Below are positions 24,661 through 33,993 of a stretch of 64,000 bases of DNA, piece by piece. The translations under genes were made by a program, and so were the position numbers. Each line of letters begins with the position of its first letter. Positions within the stretch are counted from its first letter, which is position 1. Source of the stretch: Gp1-AA122 sp036378535. Lineage in GTDB: Bacteria; Acidobacteriota; Terriglobia; Terriglobales; Acidobacteriaceae. The notes below the pieces were generated by a model. It had not been told where the DNA came from, ran no database searches, and was given only the letters and a program-made list of their open reading frames with translations. The DNA is taken from assembly GCA_036378535.1 (NCBI GenBank), contig DASUWH010000059.1, forward strand, positions 121,408 to 185,407, read 5' to 3'.

Positions 24661-27600
24661 ATGTTGCTGTGCCGTCTTCCCCGGCTGGTTGCTGGTCTGC
24701 TCTTCCTGGCTCTGTTAGCTTCTCTGCCGCTTTTCGCACAAAAGATTACCGGTGATATTTCAGGGGACGTAACCGATAGTTCGGGCGCGGTGGTGCCGAA
24801 CGCGAATGTCACGGCGCAGAACGTGGACACGAACTTCTCCCGATCGATCACCACTTCCGGCAGCGGCAGTTATCGGATTCCGGAACTTCCAATAGGAAAC
24901 TACAAGATCTCGGTTTCGGCGCCGGGCTTCAAATCGTCGATCATTAATGCCCAGGTGGCCGTTGGCGGGGTTACGCATGCAGATTTCAGGTTGCAGGTGG
25001 GGCAACGTACGGAGATCGTCGAGGTGCAGGGGGCTGCTCCGCTGATCGACCTTTCCCCGAACGAGAACAACTACGTAGACAGCCAAAAAATCGAGAATGT
25101 CCCTCTCAACGGACGCGATTTCAATTCTCTCCTGGCCATCACGCCAGGAGTGCAGCGAGCACCGGGTGGGGGCTTCCTTGCCATCAGCATCAACGGGGCG
25201 CGAACCACCTCGAATAATTACTTCATCGACGGCTTGTACAACAATGATCGCTACTACGGGGATTCTGCTATCAACCAGACCGGCATACTTGGTATTCCGG
25301 CCGTCACTTTTCCTCCCGACGCGATTGAAGAACTAAGTGTCCAGGAGACGCCTTCCTCCGAATTCGGAGTAAAAGGCGGGGCACCCATTCTGCTTAATAT
25401 GAAGAGTGGTACGAATAGCTGGCACGGTGGTACAACCTGGGTAAACCACAGCGGTTTCGGCGATGCCGATAATTACTTCGCCAACCACAATAGTGATAAT
25501 TGCGCATCCCCCGGCGAATGCAAGCCAACTCCCATTCACAACAACCAGTTCAACGCAAATGTGGGCGGCCCCATTGTCAAAGACAAGGCGTTCTTCTTCC
25601 TTTTCTATGAAGGCCAAAGGAACAAATCAGTCGCCATCAAGAGTCGGCAGGTACCTACCCCCGATAACATTGCCTTCGCCAAAGCAGATATCGCAGCTAA
25701 CGGTCTAACCATTGACCCTGTGGGGCAGACACTGCTCAATTACTTTCCGACATCCCCCAGCGGCTTTGTTACCCAGCAGACACCGAGCACGGCGAGCAAC
25801 AATGAATTCGGTGTGAAATTCGATTATCACCTGGGCGCAAAAAATTCAATCGCCGTACGCTACATTTTCGGGGACAGCTTCCAGAGCGGACCTCCGTTTG
25901 CCGGCTTGCCTCCCAACCCCGCATTTCGTCAGGACATGTTCAATTCGATAGCCCCTTCCCGAGCCCAGATGGCAGGCATCAGTTGGACCACCAATCTGGG
26001 TAACAATAAGATCCTTGAGAGCCGACTGGGCTACACGCGGTTTGCTCAGCTTATCGATGTGAACAATAAAATCAATCCGAAAAGTCTGGGTATCGATACC
26101 GGTCCGCTCAGCCCCGCCGATTTCGGCGTGCCTTACGTTTACATGTATCACCTGGGCTATGGCGGCTATATTGGTGGAGTTCAAGGGTATCCGCTGGTAA
26201 CGCGTCCCGATGCTACCTGGGACTGGTCAGAACATTTCTCCTGGGTCAAGGGCAATCACAACATCAAAATTGGCGGCAACTTTCAGCGTGCCTACACCAA
26301 TAGTATTCGCAACAATGCGCGGACTGGCCTAACCGTCGGATACTTCTCCTACTACACTGGATACATCAATCCAAATGACCCCACTCACGTCAGCGACGAC
26401 GTCGAGCAATTGCTGTTAGGTAAGGCAGACAATACCGACCGGGAATTCGGCGATACCCACCGTCATATAACCCAAAATTCGTTTGGGCTTTATGCTCAGG
26501 ACGACTGGAAGATCAAACCGCGTTTAACCATCAACTACGGGCTACGGTGGGATCTCAATGGCACGATTCGCGACACCAACAATCTTGAAGCCAACTTCCT
26601 CCCGCCACCGGGCCCGGGTTTGGTGAAGGTTGGTCAAGGCATTAGCGGCGTTCACAATCTTGATTTGCACGATTTCGGCCCGCACCTCGGCTTCGCCTGG
26701 GACATCTTTGGCAACGGCAAAATGGCCTTACGCGGGGGGTACTCGCTCAGCTATGACGTGGCCAATTTCGGCACCCTGGCGTCTCCCTATAGCTTCGCCC
26801 ACGCTCATGCGGGCATCTTTACTCAACCCAACTTGGGCAACGTGTCGGTGGCGAACCTAGCCGACGTAGCCAGCGGCATTGATACAAATGCGCCTCTGCC
26901 AACCGATCCAGCGGCCACCTGCTACGATCCGAATACGCGCGTTGGAGACTACATCTGCTTCGACTCAGCAGTGAATGGATCGCTGTTTGCTATCAACCCG
27001 CCTCAAGTCAATGCATTCTCGGTGACCAGGAACTTCAAGACCCCGCGTTATAACAACTTCAACCTGAGCATACAGAGCGAGTTGTTTAAGGACAATGTGC
27101 TCACCGTGGCCTATTCTGGACAGCGCGGTCAGAATCTGGTCGTCTACCACGATCTGAACGCATCTCCGATCGGTAGCCCCTGCAGCTCCCCCGACGGATG
27201 TAATCCCTACAGGCCCTACGCAAGCCTGTTTCCGACTCTGCAGCATGTAATTCAAGCAACGAACGACGGCAATTCGCAGTACGACAGCATGCAGGTCTCG
27301 TACAACCAGAGAGCCTGGCACGGGCTCGATACGCAGTACAACTTTACCTGGAGCAAGTGCTTCGATCTGAACTCGGTCAATCGTGGCGGACAGGGCGACT
27401 ATCCGCAAGTTAATAACAATAATTTGGTTGGGAGTAGCGCTGCTGCGACGCCTAATTACGAGAGCAATCGAGGCCTTTGCGACCACGATGTCCGTTTGAA
27501 CTTCAATGTGGGCGGCGTCTATAGTTTCCCAAGTATTCGTCCGCTGGGCAGGAGAGGGGGAGATGGGTGGCAGCTGAGTACGATTTTCACGGCCATCAGT

Positions 27601-28059
27601 GGACGACCGTTCAGTGTATTTAAGAACGGCGGAAGTGACCCCTCCGGCCAAGGTCTTACCGGAAGCGCGATTCGGGCTGATTACAACGGAGGTGCAATCA
27701 TTTATCACCCCCGCAATCCCGATCAATACGTTCAGATTGTGCCGAATCAATTCACCGTACCTGCTGCCGGGACGGTCGGCGATTCCCGACGCAACATGCT
27801 CATTGGGCCGGGGCTGGCCCAGTGGGATATGACCCTCATGAAGACCACGAAGATCAATGAGAGGGTCAGCTTCCAGCTTCGTTGGGAAGTCTACAACATC
27901 CTGAACCGGGCCAATTTTGCGCTTTCGTCAATCGACAATACGGCCAACAGCAGCACGTTCGGCAGCCTTACGCAAACGCCAGACGTGGCCGCGGGCAACC
28001 CGGTCATCGCGCAGGGCGGCCCCAGGAACATGAATTTCAGTCTGAAATTCGTATTCTGA
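24661..28059 (+). CDS. TonB-dependent receptor with carboxypeptidase-regulatory-like domain
   Basis: A 1,132-residue outer-membrane protein of the large acidobacterial Oar-like receptor group. The order is signal peptide (about 1-26), an Ig-like CarboxypepD-regulatory domain (GDVTDSSGAVVPNANVTAQN near 35), a plug domain (NGRDFNSLLAITPGVQ, ISINGARTTSNNYFIDG), and a beta-barrel ending in Phe (NFSLKFVF). It imports or binds a large substrate, probably an oligosaccharide or peptide; the ligand is unknown. The ATG at 24661 starts exactly at the signal peptide and has GAGGG upstream. A terminator follows the stop. Confidence 0.93.
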   Translation: MLLCRLPRLVAGLLFLALLASLPLFAQKITGDISGDVTDSSGAVVPNANVTAQNVDTNFSRSITTSGSGSYRIPELPIGNYKISVSAPGFKSSIINAQVAVGGVTHADFRLQVGQRTEIVEVQGAAPLIDLSPNENNYVDSQKIENVPLNGRDFNSLLAITPGVQRAPGGGFLAISINGARTTSNNYFIDGLYNNDRYYGDSAINQTGILGIPAVTFPPDAIEELSVQETPSSEFGVKGGAPILLNMKSGTNSWHGGTTWVNHSGFGDADNYFANHNSDNCASPGECKPTPIHNNQFNANVGGPIVKDKAFFFLFYEGQRNKSVAIKSRQVPTPDNIAFAKADIAANGLTIDPVGQTLLNYFPTSPSGFVTQQTPSTASNNEFGVKFDYHLGAKNSIAVRYIFGDSFQSGPPFAGLPPNPAFRQDMFNSIAPSRAQMAGISWTTNLGNNKILESRLGYTRFAQLIDVNNKINPKSLGIDTGPLSPADFGVPYVYMYHLGYGGYIGGVQGYPLVTRPDATWDWSEHFSWVKGNHNIKIGGNFQRAYTNSIRNNARTGLTVGYFSYYTGYINPNDPTHVSDDVEQLLLGKADNTDREFGDTHRHITQNSFGLYAQDDWKIKPRLTINYGLRWDLNGTIRDTNNLEANFLPPPGPGLVKVGQGISGVHNLDLHDFGPHLGFAWDIFGNGKMALRGGYSLSYDVANFGTLASPYSFAHAHAGIFTQPNLGNVSVANLADVASGIDTNAPLPTDPAATCYDPNTRVGDYICFDSAVNGSLFAINPPQVNAFSVTRNFKTPRYNNFNLSIQSELFKDNVLTVAYSGQRGQNLVVYHDLNASPIGSPCSSPDGCNPYRPYASLFPTLQHVIQATNDGNSQYDSMQVSYNQRAWHGLDTQYNFTWSKCFDLNSVNRGGQGDYPQVNNNNLVGSSAAATPNYESNRGLCDHDVRLNFNVGGVYSFPSIRPLGRRGGDGWQLSTIFTAISGRPFSVFKNGGSDPSGQGLTGSAIRADYNGGAIIYHPRNPDQYVQIVPNQFTVPAAGTVGDSRRNMLIGPGLAQWDMTLMKTTKINERVSFQLRWEVYNILNRANFALSSIDNTANSSTFGSLTQTPDVAAGNPVIAQGGPRNMNFSLKFVF

Positions 28060-28082
28060 GATTGGCCTGCGAGCGACTTTCA

Positions 28083-28114
28083 GGGAGTCTGCCCTATGGT
28101 AGACTCCCTTTTTA
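28083..28114 (+). terminator. Rho-independent terminator after the first receptor
   Basis: Stem GGGAGTCT (28083-28090) pairs with AGACTCCC (28101-28108), followed by TTTTTAT. It separates the receptor from the sulfatase-fold gene, whose ATG is 9 bases on, at 28123. Confidence 0.85.
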
Positions 28115-28122
28115 TTTGCTCT

Positions 28123-30147
28123 ATGCGGTTCCCCCGGTACCTGGCTCCACTCTTCTTCTTACTGAGTTGTCTTGCCTCTGCTCAGGCGCGCAGGCCGGTT
28201 TCTGCTCAGAGCCGAACCGCGCATGCGGCTCATCCGAACATCGTCCTGATCACGCTGGACACGACGCGTGCCGACCGCATGGGATTCCTGGGCTCCACGC
28301 GCGGACTGACACCGAACCTGGATGCTGTGGCCAAGCAGGCGGTGGTGTTCTTGCATGCCTATTCGCATGTGCCGCTGACCACGGCTTCGCACACGACCAT
28401 CCTTACCGGCACCTATCCGCAGTTCAACCACGTGGTTGATTTCGGGATCCCGCTGAATGCAAACCTGCCTTACCTGCCGGATCTGTTGCGCCAGCAGGGC
28501 TATCACACGGGGGCATTCGTCGGCTCATTAATACTTGATCCGCTCGATGGCACGGCTCCCGGCTTTGATCGCGGCTTTGACGTATACGACGCTGGTTTTC
28601 ATTTGCGGCGCCACGGGATGGATCGATACAAGTCGGTCGAACGCCGCGCGGGAGTGGTGGTCGATCGCGCCCTAGGGTGGTTAAGCCAGAATCACACTGG
28701 CCCTTTTTTTCTCTGGGTTCATCTTTACGACGCGCATGATCCCTACGATCCGCCGCCGCCCTACAACCAGCGCTATTCTTCGCAGCCTTACGATGGAGAG
28801 ATTGCCTATGCCGATTCAGCTGTAGGCAAGCTGCTGAGCACCTTGCGCGCACACGGCCTTTACGACCGCACTTTGATCGCGGTGATGGCGGATCATGGCG
28901 AATCGCTGGGAGCGCACGGTGAAAACACGCACGGCGTGTTTCTTTATGACGAAACTCTGCACGTGCCGCTGCTGATTAAGCTTCCGGGAAACAGGGCAGC
29001 GGGCCGGCGAGTAGAAACGCGGGTTGGCCTGGTTGATGTTGCGCCCAGTATTCTCCGCGAGGCTGGCATCGGCGTTCCCGCGCAGATGCAGGGGGAACCG
29101 CTGCAACCCATGTTCACTAAGACAGCTGCGGGAGGAAATGCGGCAGCAATTACCGCTGAAGATCGTCCTGCCTACGCGGAGACGGATTATCCCCACCGTG
29201 CTTTCAATTGGAGCGCCCTGCGGGCCATCAGGACGGGCAAGTATCTCTACATCCAGGCTCCCGAGCGCGAGCTTTACAATCAGAGTTCCGATCCGGCAGA
29301 GGCTCGCAACCTTGCAGCCGACAGCAAAGCGGTTGCCGATACGCTGGCATCGAAGCTTGCTGAATTTCGAAAGCGAACCAGCCAGACGCTGGTCGATTTG
29401 GCGAAGCCTGATGCCGAGCAGGCGGAAAAGCTGGCCGCGCTGGGCTACGTGGCCTCCGCCGATTCTGGCACTGCCCATGATGACAAGCTTTTGATAGGAC
29501 CCGATCCCAAGAGCAAGGTCGAGATTTCGAACCTGTTGCACGATGCCATGTTCGACGTCGAAGACGCCCGCTACCAGGAAGCGATTCCGCGTCTCCAGCG
29601 CGTGCTGCAGGAAGAGCGCGACATGCCCGTTGCCAACATGCAGTACGGCATGGCGCAGGCGCGGCTGGGCAACTATTCCGAAGCGCTCGGACCGCTTGAG
29701 AAAGCGGTCAAACTGGTACCGGACAACGGCATGGGGCATTACGAACTAGGGCTGGCGCTGTTCGAGACCGGTGACTGGAAAGCGGCCGCTCCGGAATTCG
29801 AAGCTGCGGTGGCGAAGGCGCCGCGCTGGACCGACGCTCACTTTTCACTGGCTGCGGTCTATGCTCGAATTGACCGGGTACCGGACGCCATGAAAGAACT
29901 TGCCATAACCTTGAGTTCGGACCCCGATCATTACCGCGCCAACCTGCTGCGTGGCCGTATCCTTTCCTTGCAGAACAATGCCCAAGAAGCGCTGCCGAAT
30001 CTGGAGAAAGCCGTTAAGGTGCAACCAGCATCGGTGGAAGCTCACTTATTTCTAGCCGACGCGTATGCTCAACTCGGTCGGCAGGCCGATGCCAAGACGC
30101 AGCACGCTGAAGCTTACCGGCTGCAGGAATCGTCACAGCAGAAGTAA
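28123..30147 (+). CDS. Sulfatase-fold hydrolase fused to TPR repeats
   Basis: A 674-residue exported protein. Signal peptide (about 1-21), then an alkaline phosphatase/sulfatase-like domain (about 38-430) with the metal motif LITLDTTRADRMG (Asp46), MADHGESLGAHGEN and the C-terminal-type GKYLYIQAPERELYN. About 230 residues of TPR repeats follow. The position that carries formylglycine in true sulfatases (C/S-x-P-S-R) reads TTASH, with Thr86, so canonical sulfatase chemistry is unlikely; a phosphodiesterase or phosphoethanolamine-transferase-like activity is possible. An upstream ATG at 28096 falls inside the terminator and is rejected. Confidence 0.85.
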   Translation: MRFPRYLAPLFFLLSCLASAQARRPVSAQSRTAHAAHPNIVLITLDTTRADRMGFLGSTRGLTPNLDAVAKQAVVFLHAYSHVPLTTASHTTILTGTYPQFNHVVDFGIPLNANLPYLPDLLRQQGYHTGAFVGSLILDPLDGTAPGFDRGFDVYDAGFHLRRHGMDRYKSVERRAGVVVDRALGWLSQNHTGPFFLWVHLYDAHDPYDPPPPYNQRYSSQPYDGEIAYADSAVGKLLSTLRAHGLYDRTLIAVMADHGESLGAHGENTHGVFLYDETLHVPLLIKLPGNRAAGRRVETRVGLVDVAPSILREAGIGVPAQMQGEPLQPMFTKTAAGGNAAAITAEDRPAYAETDYPHRAFNWSALRAIRTGKYLYIQAPERELYNQSSDPAEARNLAADSKAVADTLASKLAEFRKRTSQTLVDLAKPDAEQAEKLAALGYVASADSGTAHDDKLLIGPDPKSKVEISNLLHDAMFDVEDARYQEAIPRLQRVLQEERDMPVANMQYGMAQARLGNYSEALGPLEKAVKLVPDNGMGHYELGLALFETGDWKAAAPEFEAAVAKAPRWTDAHFSLAAVYARIDRVPDAMKELAITLSSDPDHYRANLLRGRILSLQNNAQEALPNLEKAVKVQPASVEAHLFLADAYAQLGRQADAKTQHAEAYRLQESSQQK

Positions 30148-30165
30148 AGTACGAGAGGCTGCTCT

Positions 30166-30195
30166 GAAAAAGAAGGGGGCGGAAGACTCCGCCCC
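30166..30195 (-). terminator. Terminator of the second receptor
   Basis: On the minus strand the stem GGGGCGGA, loop GTCT and TCCGCCCC (30195-30176) are followed by CTTCTTTTTC. It sits 45 bases after the stop of the second TonB-dependent receptor, between two convergent genes. Confidence 0.85.
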
Positions 30196-30239
30196 GTCTG
30201 GCATGCCGTTAAGGTACCTACAAGTTTGCTCTGCATCCT

Positions 30240-33200
30240 CTAGAAATAGAGTTTTATAGCAAACTGAATGAGTCGAGGCCCTCGGTAATAGGCCGTGGTT
30301 GTCGATGGGCTTGTGTCCGAGGTGACCATGCCGAAGTTGCCGCTGAACCCGGATGCACCTTCGGTCGAACTGGGCCCAAAAAACTGAACATGGTTGAACG
30401 CGTTGAAGAAATTTGCCTGGAACTGCAGGTACTTGCTCTCCGTGAATTTGAAATCTTTAAGTACGGAGATATCCCAGTTATTGATTCCAGGACCATGCAA
30501 GGTGTTGCGGCCCATATTTCCGTGCGTGAAGAGCGGCACACCTCCCTGAATGAGACTGGAGCCAGCAGGCACGGGTTGTCCGACGGGGGGTCCGACGGAA
30601 CACACCAGGTTGGTGGGATCGAACCAGAATGGTCCGGTTTCTGTGCCGCTTAGACAACTTCCGTGTATGCCGTCGGGACTGGGAGTGAAGGTGCGGATGG
30701 TTCGCGGATCGCTGAAAATTTGAACTGGCCCGATCACATCCGCGCGATCCAGAAAATTGTTCAGCATGCTGGAATTGTCGTTCTGCAAAATGGAGAACGG
30801 GTTACCCGACTGGAAGCTGGCGATTGTGGCCAGAGACCACCCGCCTGCTATCTTGCCCAGCCACGACGTGCTCCGGTTCCCCCACGGGAGCTGCCAGATG
30901 GGACTGACTACCAGGCGATGGCGTGCGTCGAAGTCAGCCAATCCGCGATCGAGGGCGGGATTGGTGGGGTCGGTATAGGTCGATGAGCGCGCCCGGAATC
31001 CAGAATTCACATCGATCGTCTTCGACAGGGTATAGGCAGCACGGAACTGCAGACCGTGGCTCGCTTGCTTATCCACAGTGAGCTGCAATTGATTGCTGGA
31101 AGAATTCGCATTACTCAGGTTGGTATAGATCTGGGTTGCGCCAGTCGGGCTGCCGAGGAAAGCCGGGCTCGCCCCAGTGCAGGCGGCTAGAGGCCGTGCA
31201 CAGTCCACATTGATGTTAAAGACGGGATCCAGCCCGTTGGCGACATCGTAGTTGTATTGCGCAAGCAGTCCGTTTGGCCCGTTGAGGCTGGCGAAGTTAG
31301 TTTCGTTCGTGCCGATCGCTTTACGGCTCCCGCTGCCGACGTACACAGCTTCAACCATGGTCGTTCTGGTCAGCTGGTACTGAAAGCCATAGTTGTAGTT
31401 ATAAGCGTACGGCGTACGGAAATGCGGCGTGACAACATACGCGAATGGAATGGCCGGGCTGAAGAATGTTCCTGTCTTTCCCTGGATAGCAAACGGGTAT
31501 GGATCGGGATAACCAGTTCCTGCTGCGGTTTGGAATGGGTCTGCGACATAAGAGCCATTCACGGCTGCAAGACAGCCCGGGCCCGCGACGGTGCAGAACG
31601 ACGGAAAATTGTTGGCCACATATCCGAACGGAGGCTGGCCGCCAAACTGCAGGTTTAAAGCGCCGTCTTCGATGTCATAGAACACGCCGGCGCCGCCGCG
31701 CATAACCAGCTTGGCGTTTCCCAACATATCCCACGAAAAACCGAAGCGCGGAGCAAAGTTGTTGCGATCTGGATAAACCAAGCCACGATTTGGAGTTCCA
31801 GGGTCGCCGGGGTATAGGAAGTTTGGTGGCGCGCCTGGGAACACGGTGGAATGCTGGCCGGGGAACCAACCCATAATATTGTTGTGTGGATCTACCTGCG
31901 GCGAGTTGTATTCATAACGCAGGCCGTAGTCCAAAGTGAGATTCTTGGTGAGCTTCCAGGCATCCTGGCCAAAGAAGTAAAGCGAATGCGTCCGAATACC
32001 ATAACGCGCAGTGGAGAACTGAAAGTAGTTGTCAAAGAACCCGCCCACGAAATCCGCCAGGTTGTTGCCCGTGAAAGAGCCGAAATCGCCGAAGAAGAAA
32101 CTGCCGTTATTGTAGAAGTCGAAATTGAAGTTGTTTTCGACCCAGCGCAGGTCCGCGCCAAATTTCAGAGCATGCCGACCGCGCGTCCAGGAGAAGGTGT
32201 CCTGGTACTGGAAGGTAGTGTCATGCAGTTTCGTTGGACCTTGCGGCGACGGCCCCAAGGTAAAGGCGCCATTCACGGCCATCAATGGGGGCGCCGCTCC
32301 CGCCGGGTCATCGGGATGCACAGTGGTGAAGCCTAAGGCCGAAGGCGGCGTCCGGTCGGTAGGATCCGCCTGAAAGATTGCGCTACGGTTAGTCGAGAAC
32401 CTGAGCTCGTTGAGCATGGTCGGTGAGATGGTCCGCGTCCAGCTCAGCGATCCCTCCTGCCAGCGTTGCGCGTTGCTGAAGCCAGATCCGACCGGTACGT
32501 CGCCGCCAGTCGACGCCCCATGCAGGATTTGGAAGGGGAAGATTTGCGGTTGATCGTCGAAGATGTAAAACGCGGACAAAATGTCTTTACTGGAAAGGTT
32601 GTGATCGAAACGGAACACGAATTGGTCGTCCCGCAGCGCGGCAGTTGGCGAAGAAATAAACTGGTTGCCAGGCCGGTTCGGCAGGGGCACGTACTTAGCG
32701 ATGTAATTCGCGATGACAGGATCTACAGGCACCTGGTTGTTGACGTAAGGATTCTGCGTCGTTGGATCTACCAGCTGTGTGCCCGGCAACAGTTCGCTGA
32801 AATCTCCGTGCCTCTCGGCCGCACTTAATGTCTCAAACGGTGGCGCAACTTGCCCTTCGCGCCGCCGGGCTCCCTGATAAGAGGCAAAGAAAAACGACTT
32901 GTCTTTCTTAATGGGAAGACCAATCGATCCCCCGAAAAGGTTTCGCTTGTAGTTGGGAACACTCTGCGTAAACCAGTCGGAGGCATCCAGTGCAGGATTG
33001 CGGAAGAACTCGAATAAGCTCCCATGAACACTATTGGTTCCTGACTTGATGACCTGATTTACGATGCCACCCGAGGTACGCCCGTATTCGGCTTCGTAGT
33101 TGTTGGTAAGAACCTTGAATTCGGAAACCGCGTCAGGGTTCGGGTTAACGATCATGTTGTTGCCAAGGAAATCGTTATTATCGGCGCCGTCGATGAGGAA

Positions 33201-33812
33201 GCTCATCGATTCGGAGCGCTGGCCAGCCACGGCAAAGGGATTGTTCGATCCATCCTCCCCTTCGGGGGCCACGATTCCCGCTTGCAACAATCCAAGTTGC
33301 ATGGTGTCGCGTTCGACTAACGGCAACTGCTCGATCCGCGTGGTAGTCTCCACTTTGCCTATGGTGGCGCTGACGGTATCGACCTGAGTCACGTTGCCCT
33401 GAACTTCCACCGTCTCAGTGGCGGAGCCAACCTTCAGTGAGACGTTCTGACGAGCGTTCTCGTTGATCTGGAGTGTAATCCCAGTCTGAACGTACTTAGC
33501 AAATCCGGGTTGCTCTACGGTGAGTTCATACGTGCCAATCGGTATGGAGGTGAAGAGGTACTCGCCGTCCTTGTTCGTCTTCATGACGCGGGCAACATTG
33601 GTGTTGAAGTTCTTGAGCGTGACCTTCGCGCCCGCCACTAATGCGCCGGAAGGATCGTTCACCGTCCCATTTACCGAAGCAGTGGCCTGCTGGGCGTAGG
33701 CTGGTCTGCCGCTGATCGCCGTCAGGAGTATACAAATGGCGATCAAGACCCAACCGGATCGCGAACAGACCTTAGTAAAAGGGATTGCTGAAATCAGGCT
33801 GAAAGAACGCAT
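30240..33812 (-). CDS. TonB-dependent receptor with carboxypeptidase-regulatory-like domain
   Basis: A second Oar-like receptor, 1,190 residues. Signal peptide about 1-40 (a hydrophobic stretch ending in PAYAQQ), a regulatory-like domain (VNGTVNDPSGALVAGAKVTLKN), a plug (AGQRSESMSFLIDGADNNDF) and a beta-barrel ending RLIQFAIKLYF. The ATG at 33812 is placed 9 bases after AGGAG, which decides the start; an in-frame start 34 codons upstream is rejected. It faces the first receptor across the sulfatase-fold gene, but the two barrels differ clearly, so they are not a recent duplicate. Confidence 0.93.
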   Translation of the reverse strand: MRSFSLISAIPFTKVCSRSGWVLIAICILLTAISGRPAYAQQATASVNGTVNDPSGALVAGAKVTLKNFNTNVARVMKTNKDGEYLFTSIPIGTYELTVEQPGFAKYVQTGITLQINENARQNVSLKVGSATETVEVQGNVTQVDTVSATIGKVETTTRIEQLPLVERDTMQLGLLQAGIVAPEGEDGSNNPFAVAGQRSESMSFLIDGADNNDFLGNNMIVNPNPDAVSEFKVLTNNYEAEYGRTSGGIVNQVIKSGTNSVHGSLFEFFRNPALDASDWFTQSVPNYKRNLFGGSIGLPIKKDKSFFFASYQGARRREGQVAPPFETLSAAERHGDFSELLPGTQLVDPTTQNPYVNNQVPVDPVIANYIAKYVPLPNRPGNQFISSPTAALRDDQFVFRFDHNLSSKDILSAFYIFDDQPQIFPFQILHGASTGGDVPVGSGFSNAQRWQEGSLSWTRTISPTMLNELRFSTNRSAIFQADPTDRTPPSALGFTTVHPDDPAGAAPPLMAVNGAFTLGPSPQGPTKLHDTTFQYQDTFSWTRGRHALKFGADLRWVENNFNFDFYNNGSFFFGDFGSFTGNNLADFVGGFFDNYFQFSTARYGIRTHSLYFFGQDAWKLTKNLTLDYGLRYEYNSPQVDPHNNIMGWFPGQHSTVFPGAPPNFLYPGDPGTPNRGLVYPDRNNFAPRFGFSWDMLGNAKLVMRGGAGVFYDIEDGALNLQFGGQPPFGYVANNFPSFCTVAGPGCLAAVNGSYVADPFQTAAGTGYPDPYPFAIQGKTGTFFSPAIPFAYVVTPHFRTPYAYNYNYGFQYQLTRTTMVEAVYVGSGSRKAIGTNETNFASLNGPNGLLAQYNYDVANGLDPVFNINVDCARPLAACTGASPAFLGSPTGATQIYTNLSNANSSSNQLQLTVDKQASHGLQFRAAYTLSKTIDVNSGFRARSSTYTDPTNPALDRGLADFDARHRLVVSPIWQLPWGNRSTSWLGKIAGGWSLATIASFQSGNPFSILQNDNSSMLNNFLDRADVIGPVQIFSDPRTIRTFTPSPDGIHGSCLSGTETGPFWFDPTNLVCSVGPPVGQPVPAGSSLIQGGVPLFTHGNMGRNTLHGPGINNWDISVLKDFKFTESKYLQFQANFFNAFNHVQFFGPSSTEGASGFSGNFGMVTSDTSPSTTTAYYRGPRLIQFAIKLYF

Positions 33813-33993
33813 GGGGAAGCTCCTCTTTTCAGGTGGCTCTGATTTGACTGCACGCGCTGCTCTAAAGAAGAAGTGATGGCCCGGTATTCTGCACTGCGGA
33901 AGCAGCTTTGACAAGCACTATTCAAACGATTTTGTGAATCGCACGAATCTGCTTTGAGGAAGTGCGGGTAATTCCATTTCCGGAACAAGGATA

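Noticed and set aside
28096..28122. Upstream ATG for the sulfatase-fold gene
   Set aside because: It lies inside the stem of the preceding terminator; the signal peptide starts at 28123.
33813..33914. Upstream start for the second TonB-dependent receptor
   Set aside because: The AGGAG site and signal peptide match the ATG at 33812.
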